Positions 1 to 9,300 of a stretch of 64,000 nucleotides of DNA are shown piece after piece. The position numbers and the translations under genes were made by a program. Position 1 is the first letter of the stretch. The number at the start of each line of letters is the position of its first letter. Under the pieces are notes generated by a model that was not told where the DNA came from, did no database searches, and saw only the letters and a program-made list of their open reading frames with translations. Source of the stretch: Oscillospiraceae bacterium MB08-C2-2 (GTDB taxonomy: Bacteria; Bacillota; Clostridia; Oscillospirales; Ruminococcaceae); assembly GCA_035621215.1 (NCBI GenBank), contig CP141729.1, positions 124,001 to 188,000 on the forward strand, read 5' to 3'.

Positions 1-267
1 AGCGTTGTCATTCAAAATATCGGTGACAATCCAATCCCGAAAGGGGATTAGATCCATGCTCAGAAACTGTTTCCAAAGCTCAAATTCCTGAGGAATGTCA
101 CCAAAGCGTGCGGCCAGATAAGCCCGGCCCAAAGGGTGCCGCAAATAATAGCGGGCCATCGAGCCCACAGTTACAACTCCATTTTCCTCCATAGCCGGGA
201 CAACGTCCAAATAGGCCAATTGGGATAGTGTATGAAGCTGAAGCGGCGATAAAGCGGGAGGATTCAT
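1..267 (-). CDS. Unknown protein, N-terminal fragment (gene runs off the window)
   Basis: An open frame of 89 codons starts at the ATG complementary to 265-267 and stays open to base 1, so the C-terminal part lies outside the window. An AAAGGTAGG ribosome site sits 7 bases before the start. The visible N-terminus contains LSQLAYLDV, loosely like the opening LSxLSYxDF of DUF2974 (Mbeg1-like) hydrolases, followed by a charged and aromatic stretch with LGRAYLAARFGDIP. That resemblance is weak and I do not assign a function. No signal peptide or membrane segment is visible. The gene faces away from the next gene's terminator and appears to be its own transcription unit. Confidence 0.55.
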   Translation of the reverse strand, partial: MNPPALSPLQLHTLSQLAYLDVVPAMEENGVVTVGSMARYYLRHPLGRAYLAARFGDIPQEFELWKQFLSMDLIPFRDWIVTDILNDNA

Positions 268-355
268 GAAATCGCCTACCTTTCATATCATGTTTCACTA
301 TATGAAGGGAAGGGCCGGATGTTGAAAAGGAGAGAAAGGTTTCCGTCTTGCGGCA

Positions 356-395
356 ATAAAAAAGAGAGGCCCGTCATCCGGGTCTCTCTTTTTGC
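356..395 (-). terminator. Rho-independent terminator of the amidase/Big_2 gene
   Basis: Inverted repeat AGAGAGGCCCG / CGGGTCTCTCT (one G-U pair) with a TCAT loop. On the minus strand it is followed by a run of T, just downstream of the stop codon at 410. Confidence 0.85.
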
Positions 396-409
396 TCAAG
401 TGGGTTTGT

Positions 410-3400
410 TCAATACACCGTGATCTTGCAGGTATCGGAATAATAGCCCTCGCTATCCTTAGTGGAAACAGTGATGGTAGCAGTCCCCTTTTTCAGAGCG
501 GTAATTTTTCCCTTTGAATCCACCTTTACAATGGAGGCGTTGCTGGATTTCCACTCCACATTGGGGTTAGTGGCATTGGCGGGATAAACGGTGTAAATTA
601 GCTCATGGGTTTCGTTGACCGACATTTCCAGCGTGTGATCGTCAAAAATGACCTCATCGGTATAAACCGTTTTGCTGCTGACCTCCACAGTGCACTGAGC
701 CCGCAGGCTGCTGTTCTCTTTGCTGCGAACAATAATGGTGGTTTTTCCGGCGTTAACACCGGTCACTTTGCCAGTGGAACTGACAGTGGCAATGTTCTTG
801 TTGGTGCTGGACCACACCAGATCGGAATTGGTAGAGTTGGAGGGGGTCAAGGTAACCTTAAGCGTTTCACTCTTGCTTTTGGAAAGGTATAGCTCATCCT
901 TGTTCAGGGAAAGCCCGGTCAGCTTAACCTTATCCTTGGTGACAGTAACGGAGCATTCCAGAATTTGAAGGCCTTCTTTATTTTTGCCCCGAGCCTTGAT
1001 GGTGGTGCTGCCGGCCTTTCGGGCTTTGATATTGCCGTATTTATCCACCGTGGCAATGGAATCATTGTCGGAATACCACGTGATATCGGTGCTGCGGATA
1101 GCACCTTCATCGGCATAAACCGTTAGCTGAGAGGTGGCAGTCAAGTAGAGGGTAATATTATTCTCATCCAGATACAAATCCCCAGTAGAACGGCTCAGGG
1201 CGTATCCGGAGGAATCGCTGTCATCCTCGCTGGATTCTTCCTCCGAGCTTTCGCCGGAGCTTGAATTGGTGACCGTTACCACGCAGGTGATGGAAATCTT
1301 GCTTTGGGGGTCTGTGGCTGTAATGGTAGCAGTGCCCGCCGCTACAGCCGTTACCTTGCCGGAATCGCTTACTGTGGCAACAGAGGTCTTGGAGGATTTC
1401 CAAGTCAAATCGGAGTTGCTGTCGCTTTTCTCAGGATAGAAATCCACCGAGAGCGTTTTGGTCTTACCCTTAGTCAGGGAGATATCCGATTCATCAAAGG
1501 CCATATCTTCAATTTTCCCGCTGTTCGAAGAACTGGAACTGCTGGAGGAACTTGAAGAACTGGAAGAAGAGCTTCCCGCATTGGTATTCGGCTTAACCGA
1601 GGAGCCTGCCGATTCGGTGCCGGAGGCGCTGGAGCCGCTGTAAGCCAGCTTGACATAGCCAGAAGCGGCATCTGCAAGGCCTTTGGCAATGCTGCTTTGG
1701 AAGTCCTCGGAAATCAGCTTTTCGTATTCATTTTTATTGCTCATAAAGCCGCATTCTGCCAATATAGAAGGCACTTGAGCCGAAAGAGTAACATGATAGT
1801 AGCTATACCGGGCGCCTCGATTTGCTGTGCCAAGCCCGCTGGATACATTTTTGCTGGCATTAATTGCCAGATTGTAGACATACGGATAGAAATAATAAAT
1901 CTCAGTACCGGTAGTACCGTTATTTTGAGTCGTGTTATTGTGCACGCTGATCATAAAGTGAGCATTGTATTCCTCTGCCAAGCGCACACGAGTTTCCAAA
2001 TCCATAGAGTTGCTGGTGTCAAGCAGAAGCACCTTGGCCCCACGGCCTGTCAGTTCATTCGCCAGCTTCTTAGCAATGGATGCATTGAGTACCCTCTCAG
2101 GATAATTGGCCAAAAAGCCCAAAGCACCGGGATCTTTGCCGCCGTGGCCGGGATCAATGACAATCCGGGCATTGCTTAGGGAAGAAGGCGGGTTGTTGAA
2201 GCGCAGAACCAAATTGCCGTCTGTGTTGTAGTAGCCCTTGTACCCCATAAAGCCGCTGGATTTATTGAATTTCAGGGTAAGAGTGCTGCCGTTCCACACG
2301 GCCTCCGAGAAAATGGGGTTGGAGCTGAGCTTGAGGCTATCAGTGCCTTTGTTGGTATTGTGGAAAATAAAGGAGATCTGCTCCGAACCATATTTCACCG
2401 AATAGGTCACCTTCTGTGCCGTTTTAAGCACCACATTGGTGAAGCCGTTCTCCGAGGTAACGGTCATACCGGAGATCACATTGTCGCCGGGGTAATCGTT
2501 GGAAATAGCCTGAATATCCTTGGATTCCACCCTCATTTCCGAGGCCAGAAGGGTGTAGGTATAGGTTTTATCGGCACTCTTGTAAACCACCTCATCGCCC
2601 ACGGCATAATCCATAGCGCCCTTAGGCAGAGGGTAGTAGTTGGAATTGGGAATGTTATTCAAAGTGTTTGGCGGATAAGTTTTAGCCTGATCGGCTACAA
2701 CTACAACCGGCACGCCATCCTCAATCTTGGCTTTTTTGTTGACCTTGATGGAAGCGCCCTTTTTGCTTTCCTTCTCGCCGTTCCAAGTAGCGGTCACCAC
2801 AATGTTGCCGATGGATTGTTCTGAGGTGGTGGCGGCGGGAGCGGTATAAGTTCCCACAAACTGCTTGTAGTTGGAATCACGGTCCTGCACATCCGAAACG
2901 CTTTCGTCAATTGCCATGGCCACAGTAACGCCGCCCACTTCGGCCCAGACCTCTGCATCCGAATAGGCAAGGGCAGAAATGGTCACATCCATGTTGCCAT
3001 CGGTGGAGATGCTGCCCTGCGGCTCAATTTCCTTGAGAATCTGCACCTGCCGGGTGATGTTATAGGTCAGTGTTTTTTCCTTGTGGGTGATGGTGAATTG
3101 GTTGGCACCGCCCTTTAGGTTGAAGGTTACCGTGAAATAGCCGCTGGCGTCGGTAGGGATGGTTTCCCCATTGATGACCACCGGGGAGTTGGGGTCAGAG
3201 GCACCGGTAAAGGTGATCACCGGCTCAAAGGTGGTGAAGGTTTGCTTATCCGGCTTTGTGATAGCCAGCTCAGTGAGAATATGCTCCGGCTTCACCTCGG
3301 CCTTATAAAGCTTAATGAGGGTGGTGGTGGCCCCCTTAGGGTCAGCCGCCAACCGGGATAGATTGTTGAAAATACTGCCGCCGAAATCGGAAAAATCGGT

Positions 3401-4549
3401 GGCCTCAATGACCTGCTTAGCCAGCTGGTCATGAGCTGCCCAGCCCGCTTCGTCGGTGCAGATGCTGCTGGAGGCATGGACAATGTATAGGGGAAGATTG
3501 TTTTCTCCCGCAACCTTAGCCCACCACGAGGCCGCTTCCTTAAAAGGAACGGCGGTGTTGCTGGTGGAGGTGAAAATGCGAACCGCTACAAAATCCACCA
3601 TGCCTTCTTCCACAAAAGAGAGGGTATCGGCATTGCCGCTGCCCAGTGCAGTGAAGGTCGCTTTGGTGTTGGAGCCCTGCTCGTTGTTTTCACTGTTTTC
3701 CCATACGGAATCGGTGAGAAGCCCTGCCTGCACACCGGGAGCGTTGGCTCGAAGAGAATCTGAAACTGTTTTTACAATGGAGCGGGGGGTCAGGCGCATA
3801 TAGTTATCAAACCCGATGGAACCGCCTGTCATGAGATAGGTGGGGTAGCTGTTGGTGGTTCTGGGGTTATAATATCCATCAATGAGCACAGCATCCGGCT
3901 CATAGCTTTGGGCGAATTCGGATATATTCTCAGAAAGCCTGTCCAAGCCTGCGGCAGAGCTTTCCTGCTGGGTGGAATCAGCGGTAGAAAGGCTCTTGAC
4001 CATGCCGGCATCCCCATCTGCTTCACCAAGAAAATGGCGGGCATTCACAATGGCATAGGTATAAAGGCCCCGGCTGCGGCAGCCCTCCACTATATATTTG
4101 AACACATCGAAATCCAGCTCAAGCCTCCGGGCATCCGCTGTGTTGAAGATAACATAATCCTTGAGGGCGGTATCCACGATGATGGAGTTCATGGTCAGCT
4201 CCTGCGCCTTGTCAAGAGCCTGATCGATTTCTTTTTCCACGGTAGCCCGGGAGGAATCGGTGGTAGCCAAAAAATCCACCCCCGGGGTCAAGAAAACGCC
4301 CCGCATCTGGCCGGGAACATTAAAATGCACCGGCAGCTCCTCTGGCTCGGTCTCCGGATCGGGCGCTTCCTCGAAATCGGAGGCACTTGGCTCCTCCTCT
4401 GGCAAGGAAGAAGCATCCTCTGCTGATATTCCCTTCGGATCCCATAAATCGGTTCCCAGAGCAAGGTAACTGGCGAGAGCAGTGGTTAGAATAAACACCA
4501 GGCTCAGCGCTACAGCAATCACTCGCCGATTTTTAAACAGTTCACTCAA
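410..4549 (-). CDS. Secreted multidomain wall protein: glycosidase-like domain, N-acetylmuramoyl-L-alanine amidase, Big_2 repeats
   Basis: A 1379-residue exported protein. Residues 8-30 form a signal/anchor helix. Residues ~75-420 resemble the DUF4015-type putative glycosidase barrel (GVFLTPGVDFLATT, AVLIDGYYNP). A beta-rich region follows and includes an AMIN-like part (~690-790). An Amidase_3 domain lies at ~793-975 with the zinc and catalytic residues in IDPGHGGKDPGA, PERVLN, SVHNN and LAECGFMSN. A poly-Ser linker (~980-1015) then leads to four Big_2 immunoglobulin-like domains with the SxATVSxxGKVTA pattern, the last ending at the C-terminus. The start is TTG, chosen because GGGAGG lies 9 bases upstream. 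It likely cleaves peptidoglycan stem peptides and perhaps a glycan at the cell surface. The glycosidase activity is inferred from fold resemblance only. The next gene upstream is another glycosidase-like protein. Confidence 0.85.
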   Translation of the reverse strand: MSELFKNRRVIAVALSLVFILTTALASYLALGTDLWDPKGISAEDASSLPEEEPSASDFEEAPDPETEPEELPVHFNVPGQMRGVFLTPGVDFLATTDSSRATVEKEIDQALDKAQELTMNSIIVDTALKDYVIFNTADARRLELDFDVFKYIVEGCRSRGLYTYAIVNARHFLGEADGDAGMVKSLSTADSTQQESSAAGLDRLSENISEFAQSYEPDAVLIDGYYNPRTTNSYPTYLMTGGSIGFDNYMRLTPRSIVKTVSDSLRANAPGVQAGLLTDSVWENSENNEQGSNTKATFTALGSGNADTLSFVEEGMVDFVAVRIFTSTSNTAVPFKEAASWWAKVAGENNLPLYIVHASSSICTDEAGWAAHDQLAKQVIEATDFSDFGGSIFNNLSRLAADPKGATTTLIKLYKAEVKPEHILTELAITKPDKQTFTTFEPVITFTGASDPNSPVVINGETIPTDASGYFTVTFNLKGGANQFTITHKEKTLTYNITRQVQILKEIEPQGSISTDGNMDVTISALAYSDAEVWAEVGGVTVAMAIDESVSDVQDRDSNYKQFVGTYTAPAATTSEQSIGNIVVTATWNGEKESKKGASIKVNKKAKIEDGVPVVVVADQAKTYPPNTLNNIPNSNYYPLPKGAMDYAVGDEVVYKSADKTYTYTLLASEMRVESKDIQAISNDYPGDNVISGMTVTSENGFTNVVLKTAQKVTYSVKYGSEQISFIFHNTNKGTDSLKLSSNPIFSEAVWNGSTLTLKFNKSSGFMGYKGYYNTDGNLVLRFNNPPSSLSNARIVIDPGHGGKDPGALGFLANYPERVLNASIAKKLANELTGRGAKVLLLDTSNSMDLETRVRLAEEYNAHFMISVHNNTTQNNGTTGTEIYYFYPYVYNLAINASKNVSSGLGTANRGARYSYYHVTLSAQVPSILAECGFMSNKNEYEKLISEDFQSSIAKGLADAASGYVKLAYSGSSASGTESAGSSVKPNTNAGSSSSSSSSSSSSSSSSNSGKIEDMAFDESDISLTKGKTKTLSVDFYPEKSDSNSDLTWKSSKTSVATVSDSGKVTAVAAGTATITATDPQSKISITCVVTVTNSSSGESSEEESSEDDSDSSGYALSRSTGDLYLDENNITLYLTATSQLTVYADEGAIRSTDITWYSDNDSIATVDKYGNIKARKAGSTTIKARGKNKEGLQILECSVTVTKDKVKLTGLSLNKDELYLSKSKSETLKVTLTPSNSTNSDLVWSSTNKNIATVSSTGKVTGVNAGKTTIIVRSKENSSLRAQCTVEVSSKTVYTDEVIFDDHTLEMSVNETHELIYTVYPANATNPNVEWKSSNASIVKVDSKGKITALKKGTATITVSTKDSEGYYSDTCKITVY

Positions 4550-4748
4550 GATAAACGGCCTCCCTTGGTTTGACGGTCATGTCAGCCTGAGGCTGGAGAA
4601 CAACAGTCCCGAATTTCATCGGGGTTATCGACTTAAGAGGGCTCGGGTATAGAGCCTTGCATAAGAAAGAAATCTGCCGCCCAAAATGGCAGCAGGGAGG
4701 CGAAGTTCGTCTCCCAACGGCCGGGCAAAAGCGGATTTACACCGCCGA

Positions 4749-6134
4749 TTAATCTTCCATAAGCTGCGAAAGAGCTTCTTTTTCCAACTGTACCTGGGCT
4801 TTTACCGAGGCATCGGGGTTAAAAAGGGAATCGTAGCGATAAACGGCAAAGCCCTTGTAATTGGAATATCCACGGGCAGTTTCCACCATGCTGGCCAGCA
4901 GCTCGGTTCCGCCTACCCATTCATCCTTGCCGCTGCCGGCCCAGCTATCCACCTTGCCCACTTTATAAGCGGCGATTCCCACATAAAGCTCCACAGAGGG
5001 GGAGGTGACCACATTACTCCACTGCTTTAGGGTAGTGGCGTAGGGCTGAACCTCGTTGTTATAGCCAAAGTAAATCTGAGGGCAGATATAATCGCAATAG
5101 CCTGCATTGGCCGTGATTTTGGCAACATCCAGATACTGCACATCGTAGTTGGTTTTGATGTTGCTGGCGGGAGAAATTCCGAATTTTACCGCACTGTTTT
5201 CATCTTTGATGGCCTTATACATTCTTTTGAGCAGTGTTTCCACATTGGAGCGCCGCCAATCGGCCAGAGAAAGCTTTCCGCCGTTGGCCTGATAGGCGCT
5301 GTAGGAACCAGCATCGAAGGCCGCATCGGTGACAGGATAGAAATAGTCATCAATGTGAACGGCATCAATCTTATAGTTTTTCACAATCTCCCGCACACCG
5401 TTTACAATCAAAGACTGTGCCTCAGGGCTGGCGGGGTTGTAGCTGATGATGTCACCATAGCGGACGACTGCGTTGTTGTCGCTTTCCAGCCAAATTTTGG
5501 CTTGGTTATCTTCGCAAAGGGCATTTTTGCTGGCAGTAGCCCGCACTCTGTAAGGGTTAATCCATGCTTCCAGGCGCAAATCGCGTTTGTGTGCAGCTTG
5601 AACCATAATATCCAGCGGATCAAAGCCGGGGTCTTTTCCTTCGGTGCCGGTGGCTATGTAAGACCAAGGGAAATACTCAGAAGGATACAGGGCATCACCA
5701 AAGGGCCGCACCTGCACAATCACGGTGTTAAAGCCCATTTCGGCCAGATTGTCATAGACCTTTCCAATGCTTGTGGAAAACTGGCTTTTGCTTTTTCCCC
5801 GCAGCAGAGGGTCTAAATCCAGATAGGAGATCCAGACAGAACGAATTTCTTTAACCACAGAAGCAGCCGCCACCGGCTCAGCGGCAGGAGTTGACGCAGT
5901 TTGGGTGGCTTCCTTCGCTACTGCGGCATTGGCGAATACCGGCTCAGCATCAATGGCTGGATACTCAGGAGCATAGGAGCTGTGAAAAGAGGGGGTAGGG
6001 CCGCTGTCCTCAAACACCTCTAAAGTAGGCTGAGAGCTTGCTTCACGGTCTGGAACGGGAGTGGCGGCGGAACCGCAGCCAGCCCCAGTCAGTGCAATGA
6101 TTAGGCAGAGCGCTATCGATACAATTCGTTTCAT
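4749..6134 (-). CDS. GHL10-type glycosyl-hydrolase-like lipoprotein (DUF187)
   Basis: 461 residues. The N-terminal signal peptide ends in a lipobox-like TGAG-C with Cys20 as the probable lipidation site, so the protein is expected on the outer face of the membrane. A low-complexity Ala/Pro/Ser linker (~25-95) precedes a GHL10/DUF187 barrel that opens with EIRSVWISYLDLD and contains GFNTVIVQVRPFGDALYPS, LRLEAWINPYRV, IDAVHIDDYFYP and YICPQIYFGY, all typical of the family. These proteins are thought to act on cell-wall or surface glycans, but the substrate is not established. The ATG is preceded by AAGGAG at 7 bases. It lies upstream of the amidase/Big_2 gene in the same orientation (199-base gap), so the two may share a wall-remodelling role. 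Confidence 0.85.
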   Translation of the reverse strand: MKRIVSIALCLIIALTGAGCGSAATPVPDREASSQPTLEVFEDSGPTPSFHSSYAPEYPAIDAEPVFANAAVAKEATQTASTPAAEPVAAASVVKEIRSVWISYLDLDPLLRGKSKSQFSTSIGKVYDNLAEMGFNTVIVQVRPFGDALYPSEYFPWSYIATGTEGKDPGFDPLDIMVQAAHKRDLRLEAWINPYRVRATASKNALCEDNQAKIWLESDNNAVVRYGDIISYNPASPEAQSLIVNGVREIVKNYKIDAVHIDDYFYPVTDAAFDAGSYSAYQANGGKLSLADWRRSNVETLLKRMYKAIKDENSAVKFGISPASNIKTNYDVQYLDVAKITANAGYCDYICPQIYFGYNNEVQPYATTLKQWSNVVTSPSVELYVGIAAYKVGKVDSWAGSGKDEWVGGTELLASMVETARGYSNYKGFAVYRYDSLFNPDASVKAQVQLEKEALSQLMED

Positions 6135-6177
6135 GCTTGATCTCCTTACTGTGCAGATGTCATTCTTTTAAAGATGC

Positions 6178-6198
6178 AAGGCTCTCGAAGAGCCTTTT
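6178..6198. other. Short hairpin in the leader of the GHL10 gene
   Basis: AAGGCTC and GAGCCTT arms around a short loop, 45-65 bases before the GHL10 start. The plus-strand reading is followed by TTTTG, so it could be a weak plus-strand terminator, or an mRNA leader hairpin on the minus strand. The rest of the gap between the GHL10 start and the terminator at 6469 is AT-rich and shows no gene. Confidence 0.4.
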
Positions 6199-6464
6199 GT
6201 TGCTAATGCCATAAAATGCCCTAAAAGCAAAAAAAGCGATCTGCATTAATAGTGGCAAAATCTCGCCAAAATCCTGCATAAAAAAGGAATTTTTAAAAAG
6301 TTATTTTGCAGAGTCTTGGGGAGCGCTGTCGCGAAGTATTGCTATTCGGTGAACCATGGAGAACGGTATAAAAAAATAGAAATACCCATTAGTTCGGCAG
6401 GTATTTCTGAAAAGGGTACTGCGGGTTTCAAAATATTGATGGATAGTATTCCAGCGAAAAAACA

Positions 6465-6525
6465 AAAGGGAGTGTTTGTCCCTGCCGGATGGATTCGGCG
6501 AGGATTTCACACTCCATTCTATGCG
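6465..6525 (-). terminator. Terminator of the YetF-DUF4363 operon
   Basis: On the minus strand GGAGTGT pairs with ACACTCC, enclosing an inner CGCCG/CGGC helix, and is followed by CTTTTGTTTTTT. It lies 30 bases after the DUF4363 stop codon. The double-helix form is larger than a usual intrinsic terminator. Confidence 0.6.
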
Positions 6526-6554
6526 AAAGGTAAAAGCCTTATTCGGTTTTCATC

Positions 6555-6935
6555 CTACAGGATATTATCCAATACCGGGATTTCGGAGTTCCATAAATGA
6601 AGAATTTTCCAATGTATGCGGCTAAACTCAATATAAAGCTCCCTTCCCATTTTGTGTTCGGCCATGGTTTGCAGGGTGGCCACGCTGTTGCTGATATCGT
6701 GAATCTGACCGTGACGCACATAGTGCACCAGAATGCTTTCTTGCTTTACCCACTGGATGGTAAAATCCTTAACCATTTGATTGAGTCCGTCATAATCCTC
6801 TGCATCCAGCAGTTGCTCCATCTCTGACAGTGAATTTGTCATTTCTTCCTTAATAGATCGGATGCGGTAGAGTGAAAACAGGCTGAAGGCAATAACCCCC
6901 GCTATAATAAACAATACAATTATAAAGCGTTTCAT
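6555..6935 (-). CDS. DUF4363 family protein
   Basis: 126 residues with one N-terminal membrane helix (FIIVLFIIAGVIAFSLFSL), followed by a helical extracytoplasmic part beginning RSIKEEMTNSLSEMEQLL. Length and layout match DUF4363, a family of unknown function found next to YetF proteins in clostridia. Its ATG overlaps the yetF-like stop codon by four bases (ATGA), so translation of the two is coupled. A function tied to the YetF partner is inferred from this conserved pairing only. Confidence 0.75.
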   Translation of the reverse strand: MKRFIIVLFIIAGVIAFSLFSLYRIRSIKEEMTNSLSEMEQLLDAEDYDGLNQMVKDFTIQWVKQESILVHYVRHGQIHDISNSVATLQTMAEHKMGRELYIEFSRIHWKILHLWNSEIPVLDNIL

Positions 6936-7615
6936 GGCTTTTTTCCTTCTTTTTTAGCGATATAATAGCGGCCCGTGGAATCACAGCTCATAAGAAAGAC
7001 CTCTTCCACGCTGACTCCTTCTGCTTTTAAAGTGGATTGCAGCCATTTTTCATCCAACCCCAGGTAAGGAAAAGCGTTTTTAATCAGCTCCCCATCGTTA
7101 ATGAGAACCATGGGCAGAATGTAATCTGACTTAACCTTGATGCTCATCATTTTAGCCGAAGGGGGTCGAACAGAGGCCTTTTGGTAGGAAGAAAGCTTTC
7201 CCGAGGTTTCCACCACGGCATAGGCCACTTCATCAATATCAAAAATATTGTTGATGCGGAGCTGTTCCATAAGATCGTCGATGGTCCAGCGCAGGTCCTT
7301 CATACCCTTCTGATCGATTACACCATCCCGGATGATCACATAGGGATTGCCTGTAATAATTTTGCGCAGCCGAGAGCTTTTCATAGTGACAACCGAGATC
7401 ACCACCTCGCAGCTGATCAGCATGAGAATGGGGATTATACTCCCCAGCAGGGGAACGTTATTATCTTCAATGGAAAGGGTCGCAATGTTTGAAACCAGTA
7501 TGGTAACCACTAGCTCAGAGGGCTGAAGCTCGCCGATCTGGCGCTTACCCATAATTCGCAGCGCGAAAATAATCAGTGTATATAACAGTATGGTGCGAAT
7601 CAGCAGTATAACCAC
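6932..7615 (-). CDS. YetF/DUF421 family membrane protein
   Basis: 227 residues. The N-terminal part holds three membrane helices (LLIRTILLYTLIIFALRIMGKRQIGELQPSELVV is the diagnostic block, residues ~3-40), followed by a soluble YetF domain containing NPYVIIRDGVI and LRINNIFDIDEVAYAVVE. I set the start at the GTG complementary to 7613-7615, because GGAGG lies 6 bases upstream; a longer reading from 7666 would add 17 unlike residues. The cytosolic or extracytosolic role of the YetF domain is not established. It forms a two-gene operon with DUF4363. Confidence 0.85.
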   Translation of the reverse strand: MVILLIRTILLYTLIIFALRIMGKRQIGELQPSELVVTILVSNIATLSIEDNNVPLLGSIIPILMLISCEVVISVVTMKSSRLRKIITGNPYVIIRDGVIDQKGMKDLRWTIDDLMEQLRINNIFDIDEVAYAVVETSGKLSSYQKASVRPPSAKMMSIKVKSDYILPMVLINDGELIKNAFPYLGLDEKWLQSTLKAEGVSVEEVFLMSCDSTGRYYIAKKEGKKP

Positions 7616-7708
7616 ACGAGACCTCCTTAGGGCAGCTTTCGGCGGGGAATCCAAAGCCTTTGCCAACTGTTTTCAGTATCCTCAGCCGTGAAATTTGGGC
7701 ATAGCAAA

Positions 7709-7745
7709 AGCCGGGGCATACTTGATTTTAGTATACATCCCGGCT
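7709..7745 (-). terminator. Terminator of the cNMP-DUF2225 gene
   Basis: AGCCGGG...CCCGGCT inverted repeat with inner TATACT/AGTAT pairing. On the minus strand it is followed by TTTTGCT. It lies just after the stop at 7798. Confidence 0.7.
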
Positions 7746-7797
7746 CCAATTTTATACCAATATGAAACGAAAAGCTTTTCTTCTGTCCATCTGAATA

Positions 7798-8967
7798 TTA
7801 TTTGCTGCGCAGGCTATCCCGAATGTTTTCCAAGCGGTTTTCGGACTGCCGTTTCATCAGCGGGCTGCCCGAACGGTTGGTTTTAGCCATAAAAAAGTAG
7901 TTTCGGGCTGTATCCACATTGCCCAGACGCTCCTCTAAATCGCCCATGATGTAGCAAAGCTGCTGCAGAGATTTATCGGGGATTTTGAAATGCTCGTAAG
8001 AATATTGATAATCGGATAAAGCACGCCGGGAGGCATAAAAATACATTTTGTCGTCTCCCAAATCCTTATAAAGGCGGCTCAGCTTCTGCCAGATGCTGGC
8101 CGTGGTGAGCTGATAATCATCCAGGCACACAGGCGCACAAAGCATCGTGAGATAATAGCTTGCAAAAACAGTAAAAGTGTCCCTCTCTATTCCGGCCTTT
8201 AAATGCATTACAGTATCTGCCTTATAAGGGGCAATAATCTCATAAAGCTTGTTTGCAAAGCCTCTGGAGGTGAATTCAAACTGCTCGGAAAGAGAGCTGT
8301 AAAGGCAGGTGGGGCAGGTGATGGTATCATAATGGAGAGGCTCTGCCCCTTTGTATATCACCCGCAAATCGCTGTCTGTGCGCTCCACCTTTAAGCGTGA
8401 GGTGAGCACAGCCATGTTCTTAAACGTATTGGTGCACATCGGGCAGGTATACTCTCTCTCATAAAAGAACTCTCGGTTTTCGTTATCCAGAGGGAGAAGA
8501 TAGCTGCCATGCCCCTCAGGGAAAAGTGGGCTTATCTGCGAAGAAGACTGTATGGTAACCGGCTTTCCTGCGGCTTCTATCTGAGCCTTCAGCTCGGACA
8601 AGGCGCTTTCGGCATGAGTGGCCCGGCGGCAGATGTTTTCAATCAGCATAAAGGTTAAAGCGGGCTGGACAGTGAAAAACTCCGAAATATTCTGTCGGGT
8701 AAGGGCCAGAAGAACCACATCGCTGAGTGCCACAAGGGTATAGAGCTGGGGCGCATTTAAAAACAGCGACATTTCACCGACAAAGCTGCCGGGGCCATAA
8801 GCAGTCACCTGATTTTGCTCAGCTGTGTTGTATTTCTGGAAAGCGCCCAAATTCCCCTGCAACAGAAAAAACAGTTCACCTCCGGTTGAATCCCCTTCCT
8901 GCGCCACCATTGCGCCCTTCCGATGGCGCTTGGTACTGGATAATTTAAGCAGTGCTTCAATGTTCAT
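7798..8967 (-). CDS. Cyclic-nucleotide-binding domain protein with DUF2225 metal-binding domain
   Basis: 389 residues. Residues ~8-125 form a cNMP-binding (Crp-type beta-roll) domain with GELFFLLQGNLGAF and GPGSFVGEMSLFL. Residues ~170-385 match DUF2225, with two Cys pairs (YTCPMCTNTF and ITCPTCLYSS) that probably bind zinc, then a TPR-like helical tail. No helix-turn-helix is visible, so it is not an ordinary Crp/Fnr regulator. The start at 8967 is favoured because GGAGG lies about 10 bases upstream; the longer reading from 8985 would place its ATG over that ribosome site. Its ligand and target are unknown. Confidence 0.8.
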   Translation of the reverse strand: MNIEALLKLSSTKRHRKGAMVAQEGDSTGGELFFLLQGNLGAFQKYNTAEQNQVTAYGPGSFVGEMSLFLNAPQLYTLVALSDVVLLALTRQNISEFFTVQPALTFMLIENICRRATHAESALSELKAQIEAAGKPVTIQSSSQISPLFPEGHGSYLLPLDNENREFFYEREYTCPMCTNTFKNMAVLTSRLKVERTDSDLRVIYKGAEPLHYDTITCPTCLYSSLSEQFEFTSRGFANKLYEIIAPYKADTVMHLKAGIERDTFTVFASYYLTMLCAPVCLDDYQLTTASIWQKLSRLYKDLGDDKMYFYASRRALSDYQYSYEHFKIPDKSLQQLCYIMGDLEERLGNVDTARNYFFMAKTNRSGSPLMKRQSENRLENIRDSLRSK

Positions 8968-9041
8968 ATATGCTAATTCCTCCATTCCAGAAGATTTTGA
9001 ATTGCTATACCGCTATGTTGTGCCCAGTGCTTTCTCTGGCT

Positions 9042-9064
9042 AAATGAAACACACGATTTCATTT
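9042..9064. promoter_or_regulatory. Inverted repeat upstream of the cNMP-DUF2225 gene
   Basis: Perfect 8-base arms AAATGAAA / TTTCATTT with a 7-base spacer, close to a TATAAT-like box on the minus strand (about 9075-9080). It could be an operator or a leader hairpin. No matching copy was seen elsewhere. Confidence 0.35.
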
Positions 9065-9164
9065 GTATATGAGTATATTATACAGGAAACCTCACTCATT
9101 TACCAGTCGCTTAGCCCTGTTCCAAGGCCGAGAACGCAAATTCAACAATCTATTTAAAAAATGG

Positions 9165-9178
9165 TCAGTCATGACTGA
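9165..9178. promoter_or_regulatory. 14-bp perfect palindrome upstream of the folC promoter
   Basis: TCAGTCATGACTGA is fully self-complementary and lies about 40 bases before the folC -35 box, a plausible dimeric-repressor site. No regulator gene is adjacent, so this is inference from symmetry alone. Confidence 0.3.
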
Positions 9179-9219
9179 GCACATGCACCAAATAATACAC
9201 AGTCACTCCTTGCAAGGCA

Positions 9220-9248
9220 TTGATTATGAGGTTGAAAAAAGCTATAAT
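9220..9248 (+). promoter_or_regulatory. Sigma-A-type promoter of folC
   Basis: TTGATT (9220-9225), a 17-base spacer and TATAAT (9243-9248). Transcription from it would begin near 9255, which rules out the upstream ATG codons as translation starts. Confidence 0.6.
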
Positions 9249-9300
9249 AAATATGCGGAAAAAGCCGCGAATTCAATTAAAGAAAGCGAAGAAGCATCCC

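Noticed and set aside
98-298. 66-residue minus-strand frame
   Set aside because: It overlaps the better supported truncated gene in another frame, which has a proper ribosome site and continues to the window edge.
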